A stretch of 64,000 bases of DNA from Nitrincola tapanii (GCF_008368715.1 NZ_SMRS01000002.1:186001-250000), one strand, 5' to 3'. Positions 28,275 to 37,692 are shown, counted from the first letter of the stretch. Made by a program: numbers and translations. The notes: generated from the sequence alone by a model not told the origin.

Positions 28275-30769
28275 TAGGTACCTGCCTTAGCGGGGGTGGT
28301 CAGAGAGGAGGAGCGCACAACGGCGGCTTTGGGTGGACGGCGCGTGAGGCGTAGAGCATTCCCCACCACCACCAGGGAACTGGCGGTCATGCCTATCGAT
28401 GCAATATAGGGCGGAATCATACCCATAGATGCCGCCGGCAGGGCAATCACGTTATAAGCCAAAGAAAGGCCAAGGTTCTCTTTGATGATGCGTTCGGTTT
28501 TGCGTGACAAGAGAATACCGTCTACCAGGGTTTTCAGATGGTTATTGATTAGGACCGCATCGGCGTTGGTTTTGGCCAGATCGGTTGCTGCCCCCATGGA
28601 AACAGAGGTTTGAGCACCGACCAGAACGGGAATGTCATTGATGCCATCACCCACCATGATGACACGTGCACCTTGCGACTGTAGTTGTGAAATATGCTCT
28701 AATTTCTGTTCTGGACTCATACCGGAGTAGACTTCTGTGATGCCGAGTTTTTCGGCTGTACGTGCCACGGCGGGCGAGGTGTCGCCGGACACCATCTGTA
28801 CTTTTAACCCCATCTTTTGCAACGCAGAAAGGGTTTCATAGGCCTCACGGCGGATCTGGTCATCGAGTGCAAACCAGCCGAGCGCCGAGGTTTCATTCGC
28901 CAGCAGGATCCACTGTCTTTCTTGATCGGGCATGTCAGGCAGGGCGCCCTGGTATAATGCTTGGCAGTATTCGGGTTTACCGATACGGTAACGCTGTCCA
29001 TCTACCTGGCCTTGAATACCCTGTCCGAGGGTCATTTCAACTTGATCGGCAGACACTTCCCACCAGGGTTTAAAAGCACGTGCTATCGGGTGTTCTGATT
29101 GAGCCTCTAGCGCGGCCGCAATGCGCAACAGCTCGTTGCGACTGAGTTCAGCAAGCGGATGAGTTTCTTGCAGAGCCAGGCGCCCCTCAGTCAGGGTTCC
29201 GGTTTTATCGAAGAGAATATGTGTGGCTTTACTGAAGGATTCCAAAACATGGCCACGGGTGATCAAAAGACCGGCTTGGCGTAGGGTGCCGGTGGCGGCT
29301 GTTAGGGCGGTGGGTGTGGCTAAAGATAGGGCGCAAGGGCAGGTGACGACCAAGACCGCTAGCGTCACCCAGAAAGCACTGGCCGGTTCAATAAAATACC
29401 AAGCTGTATAGACCGCAATTGCCACGATCAGAGTGGCACCGACAAAATAGCTGGCAACCTTGTCCGCGATCTGAGCAATGCGTGGCTTTTCGGTTTGAGC
29501 ACGATCCAATAGGCGCACGATGGAAGAGAGGCGGCTTTTTTCACCCACCGTGGTGACTTCGACTTCCAATAAGCTTTCGACATTAATCGTCCCGCCGACC
29601 ACCTTATCGCCACGGCGTTTGCTCAGCGGCATGTATTCACCGGTGAGCGCGGATTCATCGACCGAACTTACACCTTGGCGAATAATGCCATCGGCAGGAA
29701 TCGTATGCCCGGGCTTAATCAATATGCGATCTCCAGGGCGCAGATCGGTGGCGGGAACTAACTCTTCAGTGCCGCCCGCTAAGATACGGGTTGCACTCGT
29801 GGGTAAAAGATCCATCAAAGCATTACCCGCAGAGCCGGTACGTTGGCGGGCCTTCATCTCCATAAAGCGACCGATGAGTAAGAAAAAGGTGAACATGGTG
29901 ACCGATTCAAAATAGATCTCACCCGTATCAAAGGCGGTTGCCCAGACACTCGCGACATAACCGCCCCAGATGGCGATGGAGACGGGAATATCCATGGTCA
30001 GGTGTCGAGCTTTAATGTCACGCAAGGCGTTGCGTAAAAAGGGGAGTGCGGCGTAAAGAATGACCGGTGTGGAAACCACTAAACTCGCCCAGCGCATGAG
30101 TAAAACGTATTTATCTTCCATGCCACCGGACATATCGGCCGCATAAAGAGCTCCGGCAAACATCATGGCCTGCATCGAACCAATACCGGCGATGCCTAAA
30201 CGAATGACCGAGCGTTTATGCTCTTGTTGTAACAGTTGTTCTTCTTTATCGGGATGATAGGGATGGGCTTTGTAGCCAACTTGAATAATTTCGGCTAACA
30301 GATGGCTGAGTTTAACTTCATCCGGTTTCCATAAGAGATGGGCACGGTGGTTGCTCAGATTCACACTGAAACGCACCACACCGGCTTGGCGTGAAAGATG
30401 ATTTTCTAACAGCCAGATACACGCAGCACAGCTGATCCCTTCAATCACCAACATGGCATCATAGGTATCGCTTTCCATGCCACTCACAAAGGTTTTTTGT
30501 ACATCTGGGCGATCGTACAGAGCTAATTCCTGTGTCAGCTCCTGGAGCTGGAGTAGATCGCCGGTTTCGGAGCGGACATCATCACCGCGGTGACGATAAA
30601 AATTATCCAACCCCCCAGACACTATGGTCTCCGCCACAGCTTGGCAGCCTGGGCAACACATGGAACGCTTTTCACCCTGGATAAGTGTGGTGAAATCACT
30701 GCCTTTGGGAACAGGAGAACCACAGTGGAAACATGCTAGGGAGGAATCAACGTTCGATGAATTACGCAT
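28274..30769 (-). CDS. ccoI: CcoI/FixI copper-transporting P1B ATPase
   Basis: This P-type ATPase moves Cu(I) across the inner membrane for the CuB site of cbb3 oxidase. The 831 residues start with a cysteine-rich region (CFHCGSP and MCCPGCQAV), then a heavy-metal domain with ISCAACIWLLE. The transmembrane metal site is TCPCALSLATP, the phosphorylation site DKTGTLTEG, and the ATP domain has SEHPIA and GDGINDIPVL. The extra N-terminal cysteines distinguish it from CopA. It lies 23 bp after ccoH. Confidence 0.95.
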   Translation of the reverse strand: MRNSSNVDSSLACFHCGSPVPKGSDFTTLIQGEKRSMCCPGCQAVAETIVSGGLDNFYRHRGDDVRSETGDLLQLQELTQELALYDRPDVQKTFVSGMESDTYDAMLVIEGISCAACIWLLENHLSRQAGVVRFSVNLSNHRAHLLWKPDEVKLSHLLAEIIQVGYKAHPYHPDKEEQLLQQEHKRSVIRLGIAGIGSMQAMMFAGALYAADMSGGMEDKYVLLMRWASLVVSTPVILYAALPFLRNALRDIKARHLTMDIPVSIAIWGGYVASVWATAFDTGEIYFESVTMFTFFLLIGRFMEMKARQRTGSAGNALMDLLPTSATRILAGGTEELVPATDLRPGDRILIKPGHTIPADGIIRQGVSSVDESALTGEYMPLSKRRGDKVVGGTINVESLLEVEVTTVGEKSRLSSIVRLLDRAQTEKPRIAQIADKVASYFVGATLIVAIAVYTAWYFIEPASAFWVTLAVLVVTCPCALSLATPTALTAATGTLRQAGLLITRGHVLESFSKATHILFDKTGTLTEGRLALQETHPLAELSRNELLRIAAALEAQSEHPIARAFKPWWEVSADQVEMTLGQGIQGQVDGQRYRIGKPEYCQALYQGALPDMPDQERQWILLANETSALGWFALDDQIRREAYETLSALQKMGLKVQMVSGDTSPAVARTAEKLGITEVYSGMSPEQKLEHISQLQSQGARVIMVGDGINDIPVLVGAQTSVSMGAATDLAKTNADAVLINNHLKTLVDGILLSRKTERIIKENLGLSLAYNVIALPAASMGMIPPYIASIGMTASSLVVVGNALRLTRRPPKAAVVRSSSLTTPAKAGT

Positions 30770-30792
30770 TCAGAGGGGCCTGTGTCTCAACT

Positions 30793-31308
30793 TTAAGGAA
30801 TAAACGAAATGATCTTGTTCTCAAAAGGTGGGTGGGCAACATAGGTGAGATGCCAATCACCGACCTCAGGGACAAGGATCAGCTCACTGCGCGTGGTTAA
30901 AGCGGATTTCAGACTGCCGTTAAAACTGTTGAGATCGGCAATCCGGTGCAGCGGAATCACATGGTCGCGCATGTGGTTGGCGCCCACTTTAATATGTAAT
31001 TCAATCATGCGCAGTTCAGTCGGTAGGGTCCCTTTCATTTCCAGCAGGGCTTCTCCGGTGAGTTCATCCAGACGCAGTTCAGCACTTAATCCCAAACGCT
31101 CTGCGTTTTCCTCCTTGGTTTCATCTAACACATAACCACGGCCATCCCGCGCAAAGTCACGATCTAAAGGAGGATCGAGACGGTACTGGCCAATGGCGAC
31201 GGCAAGCATAATAAAACCAACGGTCATCGCCGCGAGGATTGGGGTCAAAATGAACCAGAGCCAGGGTTGTTTGTACCAAGGGGGGATGCTTGCGGTTTCC
31301 TGTTGCAT
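30793..31308 (-). CDS. ccoH: CcoH/FixH cbb3 oxidase assembly protein
   Basis: A 171-residue protein with a single N-terminal membrane helix (WLWFILTPILAAMTVGFIMLAVAI) and a periplasmic beta-rich domain. FixH-type features include PWYKQPWLW before the helix and RDGRGYVLDE after it. FixH/CcoH stays associated with CcoN and stabilises the oxidase. The gene lies between ccoG and ccoI as expected. A 122-bp gap with repeated 9-mers separates it from ccoG. Confidence 0.9.
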   Translation of the reverse strand: MQQETASIPPWYKQPWLWFILTPILAAMTVGFIMLAVAIGQYRLDPPLDRDFARDGRGYVLDETKEENAERLGLSAELRLDELTGEALLEMKGTLPTELRMIELHIKVGANHMRDHVIPLHRIADLNSFNGSLKSALTTRSELILVPEVGDWHLTYVAHPPFENKIISFIP

Positions 31309-31362
31309 AATAACCTCAAAAAAAGGGCGGCATTCTTAAGCCGCCGATTATACCCAAATTTG

Positions 31363-31418
31363 CCTAACAGGCTCCAGTCAAGACCCGCCTGTTAGGGGGG
31401 TAAGATGGGCCTGTTAGG
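31363..31418. repeat. three copies of a 9-mer between ccoG and ccoH
   Basis: CCTAACAGG (31363-31371) is followed by two inverted copies CCTGTTAGG (31388-31396 and 31410-31418). The first can pair with either of the other two, giving alternative 9-bp stems in the ccoG-ccoH intercistronic mRNA. Confidence 0.6.
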
Positions 31419-31430
31419 TTCTGGCCTAGG

Positions 31431-32855
31431 CTAACGTCGCGGGGCGGGGCCCATAAATCGACTTTCGGTGCTGGCGCGAATCTGCTCCGAATCCAGCGCT
31501 TCGACACTAAAAAGTATCGGAGAGTTCGCGGAAGTGAGTAAATTTGTGTCCAGTTGTACCCGAACAGGGTAATCCAGTAACTCACCTGAGCGCACGTTGA
31601 CGACCGCTTCATTGATCAGGCGTAAACCTTCAATACCTGTAACATTAATACGATACTGACGATCAACCTGTTCTTTGTTGGCGATCTTTAGGGTGTAGAC
31701 GTTTTGAATAATGCGGCCCTGTTCCAGTTGGGAATAAAGTTCACCGCGATCTCTCAGGGCATCAAACTCTAATGGGATGCGGTTAGACAGTACATATACA
31801 AAAGCAAAGATCATGATCATCATGGCGGCAAAATAACCGATCAGACGTGGGCGCATGATTTTGGTTTTGTTACCGCTGAGGGAGTGTTCGGTGGTGTAAC
31901 GAACCAGCCCGCGTGGATAGCCCATCTTATCCATGATTTCATCACAGGCATCAATGCAGGCACCGCAGGCGACACACTCATATTGCAAACCATCGCGGAT
32001 ATCGATGCCAACCGGACAGACATGGACACAGGCATGGCAATCGATACAGTCACCTAAACCTTCGGCTTTATAGTCGGTATCTTTTTTGCGTTTGCCGCGT
32101 TTTTCACCCCGAGCTTCATCATAGGAGATAATCAAGGTGTCCTGATCAAACATGACGCTCTGGAAGCGAGCGTAGGGGCACATATAGATGCATACCTGTT
32201 CACGCAACCAACCGGCATTGCCGTAGGTCGCAACCGTGAAAAAGCCTAACCACCAGATCTCCCAGGGACCCAGATTAAAGCTCAACAGGTTGGGAATGAG
32301 TTCGCGAATCGGGGAGAAGTAACCGACAAAAGCAATGGCGGTGGCAGCGGCAATCAATATCCAAAGGCTGTGTTTAGCCGTTTTGCGTAGGATTTTTTCC
32401 GGGGTATTGGGCCCCTTATCTTGGCGCATACGCTGGTTACGATCCCCTTCTGTAATCCGTTCGGCCCAAATGTAGAACCAGGTCCAAACAAATTGTGGGC
32501 AGGAATAACCACACCAGAGGCGGCCAGCAAACACGGTCACGAAGAATAGCACAAAGGCCAGGATGATTAAGAGCCAGGACAGCAGCATAAAATCCTGTGG
32601 CCAGAAAGTCATGCCAAAGATATGGAATTGGCGGTTAGGTAGATCAAATAGGATGGCTTGACGACCCTCCCATTGTAGCCAAGAAAAAGCAAAAAACATA
32701 AAGAGCAGGACAAAGCCGGAAAGGCTGCGCAGATTCTTGAAAAAACCACGGTAATATTTAACGTAGATGTGTTCGCGCTTGGCGTAGAGATCGTAGGTTT
32801 GGACGCTCTCATTGCTTTTTTTCGGCGTAACATCTTTAACCGGTATCTGTTTCAT
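31431..32855 (-). CDS. ccoG: CcoG/FixG/RdxA cytochrome oxidase accessory protein
   Basis: A 474-residue membrane-bound iron-sulfur protein, reported to reduce Cu(II) for cbb3 oxidase assembly. Several N-terminal helices contain WCGYSCPQFVWTWFY. Two cluster motifs follow: CIDCHACVHVCPVG and CVACGACIDACDE, the pattern for two [4Fe-4S] clusters. The C-terminal 120 residues form an Ig-like periplasmic domain. The start ATG at 32855 follows a terminator and an inverted repeat, so ccoG probably begins its own transcript with ccoHIS. Confidence 0.95.
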   Translation of the reverse strand: MKQIPVKDVTPKKSNESVQTYDLYAKREHIYVKYYRGFFKNLRSLSGFVLLFMFFAFSWLQWEGRQAILFDLPNRQFHIFGMTFWPQDFMLLSWLLIILAFVLFFVTVFAGRLWCGYSCPQFVWTWFYIWAERITEGDRNQRMRQDKGPNTPEKILRKTAKHSLWILIAAATAIAFVGYFSPIRELIPNLLSFNLGPWEIWWLGFFTVATYGNAGWLREQVCIYMCPYARFQSVMFDQDTLIISYDEARGEKRGKRKKDTDYKAEGLGDCIDCHACVHVCPVGIDIRDGLQYECVACGACIDACDEIMDKMGYPRGLVRYTTEHSLSGNKTKIMRPRLIGYFAAMMIMIFAFVYVLSNRIPLEFDALRDRGELYSQLEQGRIIQNVYTLKIANKEQVDRQYRINVTGIEGLRLINEAVVNVRSGELLDYPVRVQLDTNLLTSANSPILFSVEALDSEQIRASTESRFMGPAPRR

Positions 32856-32881
32856 AATGGGGCCTGCCGATCATTGGAAAA

Positions 32882-32909
32882 CTATGTATTAGATAACTCT
32901 GATACATAG
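32882..32909. repeat. inverted repeat upstream of ccoG
   Basis: CTATGTAT (32882-32889) and ATACATAG (32902-32909) are perfect inverted 8-mers with a 12-nt centre, 27-54 bp before the ccoG start. It may be an operator or a leader hairpin; no known motif fits. Confidence 0.45.
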
Positions 32910-32920
32910 CATAACGAGCT

Positions 32921-32968
32921 AAAAAAAAGGGTGATATGACTTACATCATACCACCCTTCTTTTTTTTT
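32921..32968. terminator. terminator after ccoNOQP
   Basis: AAGGGTG (32927-32933) pairs with CACCCTT (32952-32958), continued by TATGA/TCATA after one mismatch, loop of 6 nt. Runs of A (32921-32928) and T (32960-32968) flank the stem, so it should work in both directions. It ends the ccoNOQP transcript before ccoG. Confidence 0.88.
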
Positions 32969-33009
32969 GCTGAGTTTTGCGCAACTTAGTGCGCAAGACT
33001 CACCTCGGC

Positions 33010-33900
33010 TTAGTTGCTGAGGCTTTTTACGTAGGCTGTAATCAGATGAATCTGATCTTCAGACAGTAGGCCGTTGAACGCAGGCATCACACCAAAACGT
33101 CCATGACGCAGAGTCTGAGCGATCTGTTCGAAGCTGCCACCATAGAGCCAAATGCCATTGGTTAGGTTCGGTGCACCCAGAGCGTGCATGCCGGTACCAT
33201 CAGGCATATGACAGGCGGCACAGAGCGCACCAAACTGCGGCTGTGCACGTGCAGCAGATTCGGCATCATGCTCGGCATTGCTCAGGCTCAAAACAAAATG
33301 AGCCATGTCACGAATGCCGTCTTCGCCCAATACGTCGCCCCAAGCAGGCATCGCACCATTACGGCCGTTGGTGATAGATGTTTTGATCGCCGCTTCATGA
33401 CCACCGTACAGCCAATCATCGTCAGTCAGGTTCGGGAAACCGTAAGCTCCCACACCGCCTACACCATGGCAGACGGAGCAGTTGTTGGCGAACAAACGCT
33501 GACCGATACGCAGGCCTTCAGCATTTTCAGGCTGCAGCAGATCATCCACTGACAGCTCGGCGAAACGTGCAAACACCGGAGCATAGTTCTGCTCGGCATA
33601 CGCCATTTCTTCTTCCCACTGACCCTGTGAAGTCCAGCCCAGCAGGCCCTTGAAGTTACCCAGGCCTGGGTAGAGCAACAAGTAAACCAGACCAAAGATG
33701 ACCGTCGCAACGAACATTTTGAACCACCAGCTGGGTAGCGGGTTGTCCAACTCTTCGATGCCGTCAAAAGCATGACCCACGGTTTTGTCGGTGGTCTCGT
33801 TGTACTTCTGGCCCTTACGAGTTGCAAACAGCAACCAAGTACAGCCCAGAATTACCGCGAGGGTGATCACAGATATCCACGCGCTCCAGAAAGCACTCAT
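33010..33900 (-). CDS. ccoP: cbb3-type cytochrome c oxidase subunit III
   Basis: CcoP is the dihaem cytochrome c subunit. The 296 residues start with a membrane helix (ISVITLAVILGCTWLLF). The family block EELDNPLPSWWFKMF and a second helix follow. Haem sites are CSVCHG and CAACHM (C-x2-C-H), each followed by a Met ligand region (GAMPAWG and GVMPAFN). It overlaps ccoQ by 4 bp (ATGA). Confidence 0.97.
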   Translation of the reverse strand: MSAFWSAWISVITLAVILGCTWLLFATRKGQKYNETTDKTVGHAFDGIEELDNPLPSWWFKMFVATVIFGLVYLLLYPGLGNFKGLLGWTSQGQWEEEMAYAEQNYAPVFARFAELSVDDLLQPENAEGLRIGQRLFANNCSVCHGVGGVGAYGFPNLTDDDWLYGGHEAAIKTSITNGRNGAMPAWGDVLGEDGIRDMAHFVLSLSNAEHDAESAARAQPQFGALCAACHMPDGTGMHALGAPNLTNGIWLYGGSFEQIAQTLRHGRFGVMPAFNGLLSEDQIHLITAYVKSLSN

Positions 33901-34091
33901 TTTTCATCTCTCCCGTTATTGGCCTGTTTGGCTTCCGCTGCCGAATCCTTCTCTTCGTCATCCGCGAAGGGGAGGTGGGCAGCATCATTGAAGCGTTTTT
34001 TGTTTTGAGGCAGGAGCACCCAAACAAAGAGTCCAATGAAGGTGATCAACATGATCACCGGAATAAATGGGCCATATACATCGTAACTCAC
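33897..34091 (-). CDS. ccoQ: cbb3-type oxidase subunit CcoQ
   Basis: A 64-residue single-helix protein (FIPVIMLITFIGLFVWVLLP) with a charged tail that includes FNDAAHLPFADDEE, the CcoQ/FixQ signature. It stabilises the complex under oxygen. The gene sits between ccoO (6-bp gap) and ccoP (4-bp overlap). Confidence 0.95.
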   Translation of the reverse strand: MSYDVYGPFIPVIMLITFIGLFVWVLLPQNKKRFNDAAHLPFADDEEKDSAAEAKQANNGRDEK

Positions 34092-34097
34092 GATGAA

Positions 34098-34715
34098 TTA
34101 CCGCGTATTGTAGTTAGAGTGGGTCTGTCCTAAAGCCTGCAAATAGGCTACGACAGCATCGATCTCGTATTTACCCTGAACATCAGAACCGGCACTGGCG
34201 ATCTGCTCATCGGTGTAAGGCACACCCAGAGTACGCAGTGTTTCCATCTTCTTACCGGTCAGTCGGCCGTCAAGCTGACGGTCAAACAGCCAAGGGTAAG
34301 ATGGCATTTTTGATGCGGGTACTACATCACGTGGGTTATACAGGTGAGCGCGCTGCCAGTCGTCAGAGTAACGACCACCGACACGTGCCAGTTCTGGACC
34401 TGTACGCTTTGAGCCCCAAAGGAATGGATGTTCCCAAACGTGCTCATTCGCCGTGGAGAAGTGACCATAACGCTCAGTTTCCGCACGGAAAGGACGGATC
34501 ATCTGAGTGTGACAGACGTTACAACCTTCACGAATGTAGATGTCACGACCTTCCAGCTCAAGCGCCGTGTAGGTACGTAACCCTTCAATTGGCTTAGTCG
34601 TGGAGTCTTTGAAGAACAGAGGAACAATCTCTGCAAGACCACCACCACTGATCACCAGGATGATCAGTACGGCCATCAAGCCGACGTTCTTTTCTATCGT
34701 TTCATGTTTAATCAT
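34098..34715 (-). CDS. ccoO: cbb3-type cytochrome c oxidase subunit II
   Basis: CcoO is a membrane-anchored monohaem cytochrome c of 205 residues. An N-terminal helix ([20 protein letters not shown]) is followed by the haem site [15 protein letters not shown], with the Met ligand in [10 protein letters not shown]. It passes electrons from CcoP to CcoN. The gene lies 22 bp after ccoN. Confidence 0.97.
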   Translation of the reverse strand: MIKHETIEKNVGLMAVLIILVISGGGLAEIVPLFFKDSTTKPIEGLRTYTALELEGRDIYIREGCNVCHTQMIRPFRAETERYGHFSTANEHVWEHPFLWGSKRTGPELARVGGRYSDDWQRAHLYNPRDVVPASKMPSYPWLFDRQLDGRLTGKKMETLRTLGVPYTDEQIASAGSDVQGKYEIDAVVAYLQALGQTHSNYNTR

Positions 34716-34737
34716 TACACTAGGCTCCTCGTCCGGC

Positions 34738-36174
34738 TTATGCAGTCTGGGCAGAAGCTTCTGGCTCTGCTGCTTTTACGGAGCTGCCGCTACGCACGGT
34801 CTGCCATACGTTGTATGCCATGAACAGCATACCTGTCAGGAAGATAGCTCCACCCAAGGTGCGCACAAAGTAGCCGGGATGGCTGGCTTCCAGAGCTTCA
34901 ACGAAGCTGTAAGTCAGTGTGCCGTCCTGGTTAACTGCACGCCACATCAGGCCCTGCAGAATGCCGTTGACCCACATGGAAACGATGTACAGAACGGTAC
35001 CCACAGTTGCCATCCAGAAGTGCACATTGATCAAGCCGATGCTGTACATCTGTGCTTTACCAAACACTTTTGGAATCAGGTGGTAGACCGCACCGATAGA
35101 GATCATCGCCACCCAGCCCAAAGCGCCCGAGTGTACGTGACCCACGGTCCAGTCAGTGTAGTGAGACAGAGCGTTGACCGTCTTGATTGACATCATTGGG
35201 CCTTCGAAGGTGGACATGCCGTAGAAAGACAGAGACACCACCAGGAAGCGCAAGATTGGATCGGTACGCAGTTTGTGCCAAGCCCCAGACAAGGTCATCA
35301 TACCGTTGATCATACCGCCCCAAGAAGGCGCCAGCAGGATCAAAGACATTACCATGGCCACCGACTGGGTCCAGTCAGGCAACGCGGTGTAATGCAAGTG
35401 GTGGCCACCCGCCCACATGTAGGTCGCAATCAGCGCCCAGAAGTGAACGATAGACAGACGGTAAGAGTAGATAGGACGATTAGCCTGCTTAGGAACGAAG
35501 TAGTACATCATGCCCAAGAAGCCTGCAGTCAGGAAGAATCCAACCGCGTTATGACCGTACCACCACTGCACCATCGCATCGATGGTACCTGCATAGGCTG
35601 AATAAGACTTCCACATAGAGACTGGCAGCGCTGCACTGTTCACAACGTGCAGGACAGCAATAACCATGATGAAAGCCATATAGAACCAGTTGGCAACATA
35701 GATATGAGCTGTTTTACGCTTGAATACGGTTCCGATGAACACGATCGCGTAAACCACCCAGACCACTGTAATCAGCAAGTCGATGGGCCACTCCAGTTCG
35801 GCATACTCTTTAGCAGAGGTAAAGCCTAATGGCAGTGTAATAGCCGCAAGCACGATGACCAGCTGCCAACCCCAGAAGGTAAAGGCGGCCAGACCATCAG
35901 AGATCAGGCGAGTTTGACAGGTGCGCTGTACAACGTAGTAAGACGTTGCAAACAGGGCACAGCCACCGAACGCAAAGATTACAGCGTTGGTGTGTAATGG
36001 ACGCAAGCGTCCGAAGGAAAGCCAAGCGGTGTCGAAGTTCAATGCCGGCCAGACCAGCTGGGCTGCTATCAGTACGCCAACGGCCATACCGACAATACCC
36101 CAGACAACGGTCATGATGGCGAATTGACGCACCACCTTGTAGTTGTAGGTTGGGTGATCAGTTGCAATGCTCAT
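34738..36174 (-). CDS. ccoN: cbb3-type cytochrome c oxidase subunit I
   Basis: CcoN is the catalytic subunit with haem b, haem b3 and CuB; it reduces oxygen with high affinity and pumps protons. The 478 residues show about 12 helices. Conserved histidine motifs include [14 protein letters not shown], the active-site [27 protein letters not shown] and [14 protein letters not shown]. It heads the ccoNOQP operon. A good sigma-70 promoter lies about 45-80 bp upstream, and a perfect FNR box about 310 bp upstream. Confidence 0.98.
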   Translation of the reverse strand: MSIATDHPTYNYKVVRQFAIMTVVWGIVGMAVGVLIAAQLVWPALNFDTAWLSFGRLRPLHTNAVIFAFGGCALFATSYYVVQRTCQTRLISDGLAAFTFWGWQLVIVLAAITLPLGFTSAKEYAELEWPIDLLITVVWVVYAIVFIGTVFKRKTAHIYVANWFYMAFIMVIAVLHVVNSAALPVSMWKSYSAYAGTIDAMVQWWYGHNAVGFFLTAGFLGMMYYFVPKQANRPIYSYRLSIVHFWALIATYMWAGGHHLHYTALPDWTQSVAMVMSLILLAPSWGGMINGMMTLSGAWHKLRTDPILRFLVVSLSFYGMSTFEGPMMSIKTVNALSHYTDWTVGHVHSGALGWVAMISIGAVYHLIPKVFGKAQMYSIGLINVHFWMATVGTVLYIVSMWVNGILQGLMWRAVNQDGTLTYSFVEALEASHPGYFVRTLGGAIFLTGMLFMAYNVWQTVRSGSSVKAAEPEASAQTA

Positions 36175-36224
36175 ATCAGGCTCTCATCAACAAGCTGTTA
36201 GTAGTAAGAAGAGTTCCACCGGCG

Positions 36225-36253
36225 ATTATCAGTGAATTACCCTAGTATTTCAA
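36225..36253 (-). promoter_or_regulatory. proximal ccoN promoter
   Basis: On the minus strand TTGAAA (36253-36248, 5/6 match) and GATAAT (36230-36225, 5/6 match) are separated by 17 bp. Transcription would start near 36218, giving a leader of about 44 nt before the ccoN ATG. Confidence 0.65.
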
Positions 36254-36353
36254 CGTGATGCCCGAAGTGGCTGCGGCAGTTTGTCGCAGCCAAGGGGCGC
36301 TAAATAAAAAACCTTGCTCTGGATTTTTGTATTATTTGATCCTCTAAGCATAT

Positions 36354-36371
36354 GATAAACTTGTGTTTATC
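36354..36371. repeat. 18-bp palindrome upstream of ccoN
   Basis: GATAAAC and GTTTATC are perfect inverted 7-mers with a 4-nt centre. It is centred about 144 bp upstream of the predicted proximal ccoN transcription start. It is not an FNR site, and the regulator is unknown. Confidence 0.5.
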
Positions 36372-36480
36372 CTGAAGTGCTTTGTTGGTGGCGAATTTTA
36401 CTTGATGGGCCTTTAGCACTTATGTCCAGCTCTTTATGCAACTTTGGGCGTAGAGATTGCGCCAGCTTTTTTTTATTTAC

Positions 36481-36494
36481 TTGATGCAGATCAA
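36481..36494. promoter_or_regulatory. perfect FNR box upstream of ccoN
   Basis: TTGATGCAGATCAA matches TTGAT-N4-ATCAA exactly. Its centre (36487.5) is 61.5 bp from the start predicted by a minus-strand CATAAA at 36438-36433, a class I FNR geometry that would give a distal ccoN promoter. No convincing -10 is found at the class II distance on either strand. Confidence 0.7.
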
Positions 36495-36600
36495 CCTCTT
36501 TCTGCGTACGCCTGCAACTTAGATGGGTTTTAGGCGTCTGTTTTGCCCATTTCATAGTATGAGTTGATTAATTAACAAGTTTTAATTTTGGATTAAAAAC

Positions 36601-37692
36601 ATGCCCTCTATCCAGATCGTCCTGCTGTATTGTCGCCCCGGCTTTGAACCTGAATGCGCCAGTGAATTTGCCCAGCGGTGTGCGGATTTGGATGTGGCAG
36701 GTTATCCACGTTTTCAACCGGATCAGGGGTATGTGGAATTCCATCTGTTTGAGGAGGCTCTGCCTGTCTTACAGCGTCTGGCCTTTCAAAAATTAATCTT
36801 TACTCGGCAGTGGTTTGCCGCTTTACCCCTATTGCAAGACCTGCCAGTGAAAGATCGCATCACTCCGCTTGCCGAGCAGGCGGTTTATTTGCCGCAAGCT
36901 TCGGAGTTGGTCGCGGAAACTCCAGATACGACAGAAGGGCGTGAGTTGAGCACTTTGGCGCGGAAATTGGGTTCGGCCTTGGCCAATCATCTACGGCAGC
37001 AGGGGGTGTTGCTGCCACGTCAACATACCTCGCCCTGGCGACTGCATCTTTTTGTGCTCTCAGGCCGTGAAATGTGGTTAGGGGTGAGCCCTTTGGCGAA
37101 CAGTAGCGCCCAGGATCGCGGTATTTTGCGCTTAAAGTTCCCCGCGCAAGCTCCTAGTCGCTCGACGCTCAAGCTTGAAGAGGCTTGGCATCAGTTTATT
37201 CCACGTCAGGAGTGGGACGCGCGTGTAGGTGGCGGCAAGCGCGCCGCAGATTTAGGTGCGGCACCAGGAGGTTGGACTTGGCAGTTGGTTCAACAGGGTA
37301 TGTTTGTGGATGCCGTGGATAACGGCCCTATGCAGGCTGAGTTGATGGAATCAGGACAAGTGGTGCATCGACGCGAAGATGCCTTTCTTTATCGTCCAGA
37401 TAAGCCTTTGGATTGGATGGTGTGTGATGTGGTGGATAAGCCTATTAAAGTCACTGAACGCATGATCGATTGGGCCTTAGAGGGCTGGTGTCAGGAAATG
37501 ATCTTTAATCTTAAACTGCCGATGAAACAACGTTTTAAAGAAGTTGAGTTGTGCTTGGATAGGTTGCGTCAAGCTTTGAAGGAGGAGGGTAAGCGTTTTC
37601 GTTTACAGGCTAAACATCTTTACCATGATCGTGAGGAGATCACTTGTCATTTGGATCTGCGTAAGCTGGACCCTTTAGATAAACAGAGGTGA
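36601..37692 (+). CDS. rlmM: 23S rRNA (cytidine-2498-2'-O)-methyltransferase RlmM
   Basis: RlmM (YgdE) methylates the ribose of C2498 in 23S rRNA with SAM. The 363 residues contain an N-terminal THUMP-like region, then the Rossmann motif DLGAAPGGWTWQL (about 217-229), MVCDVVDKP and the late NLKLPMKQR with catalytic Lys. Length and order agree with the family. The ATG has only a weak ribosome site. It diverges from ccoN. Confidence 0.95.
   Translation: MPSIQIVLLYCRPGFEPECASEFAQRCADLDVAGYPRFQPDQGYVEFHLFEEALPVLQRLAFQKLIFTRQWFAALPLLQDLPVKDRITPLAEQAVYLPQASELVAETPDTTEGRELSTLARKLGSALANHLRQQGVLLPRQHTSPWRLHLFVLSGREMWLGVSPLANSSAQDRGILRLKFPAQAPSRSTLKLEEAWHQFIPRQEWDARVGGGKRAADLGAAPGGWTWQLVQQGMFVDAVDNGPMQAELMESGQVVHRREDAFLYRPDKPLDWMVCDVVDKPIKVTERMIDWALEGWCQEMIFNLKLPMKQRFKEVELCLDRLRQALKEEGKRFRLQAKHLYHDREEITCHLDLRKLDPLDKQR

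Larger units (their letters stand above)
36175..36600. other. 426-bp divergent intergenic region, ccoN / rlmM
   Basis: It holds the proximal ccoN promoter (36225-36253), a hairpin GGCTGCG/CGCAGCC (36269-36291), an 18-bp palindrome GATAAAC-TTGT-GTTTATC (36354-36371) and a perfect FNR box (36481-36494). Lone TTGAT half-sites occur near 36337 and 36402. A 62-codon minus-strand frame (36367-36555) has no ribosome site and an implausible lysine-rich composition; I do not call it. A weak TAGTAT (36555-36560) may belong to the rlmM promoter. Confidence 0.7.

Noticed and set aside
29520-29915. 131-codon ORF antisense to ccoI
   Set aside because: Shadow of conserved ATPase sequence.
36367-36555. 62-codon minus-strand ORF upstream of ccoN
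   Set aside because: No ribosome site, extremely Lys/Arg/Ser-rich composition, and it covers the FNR box; it looks like chance.
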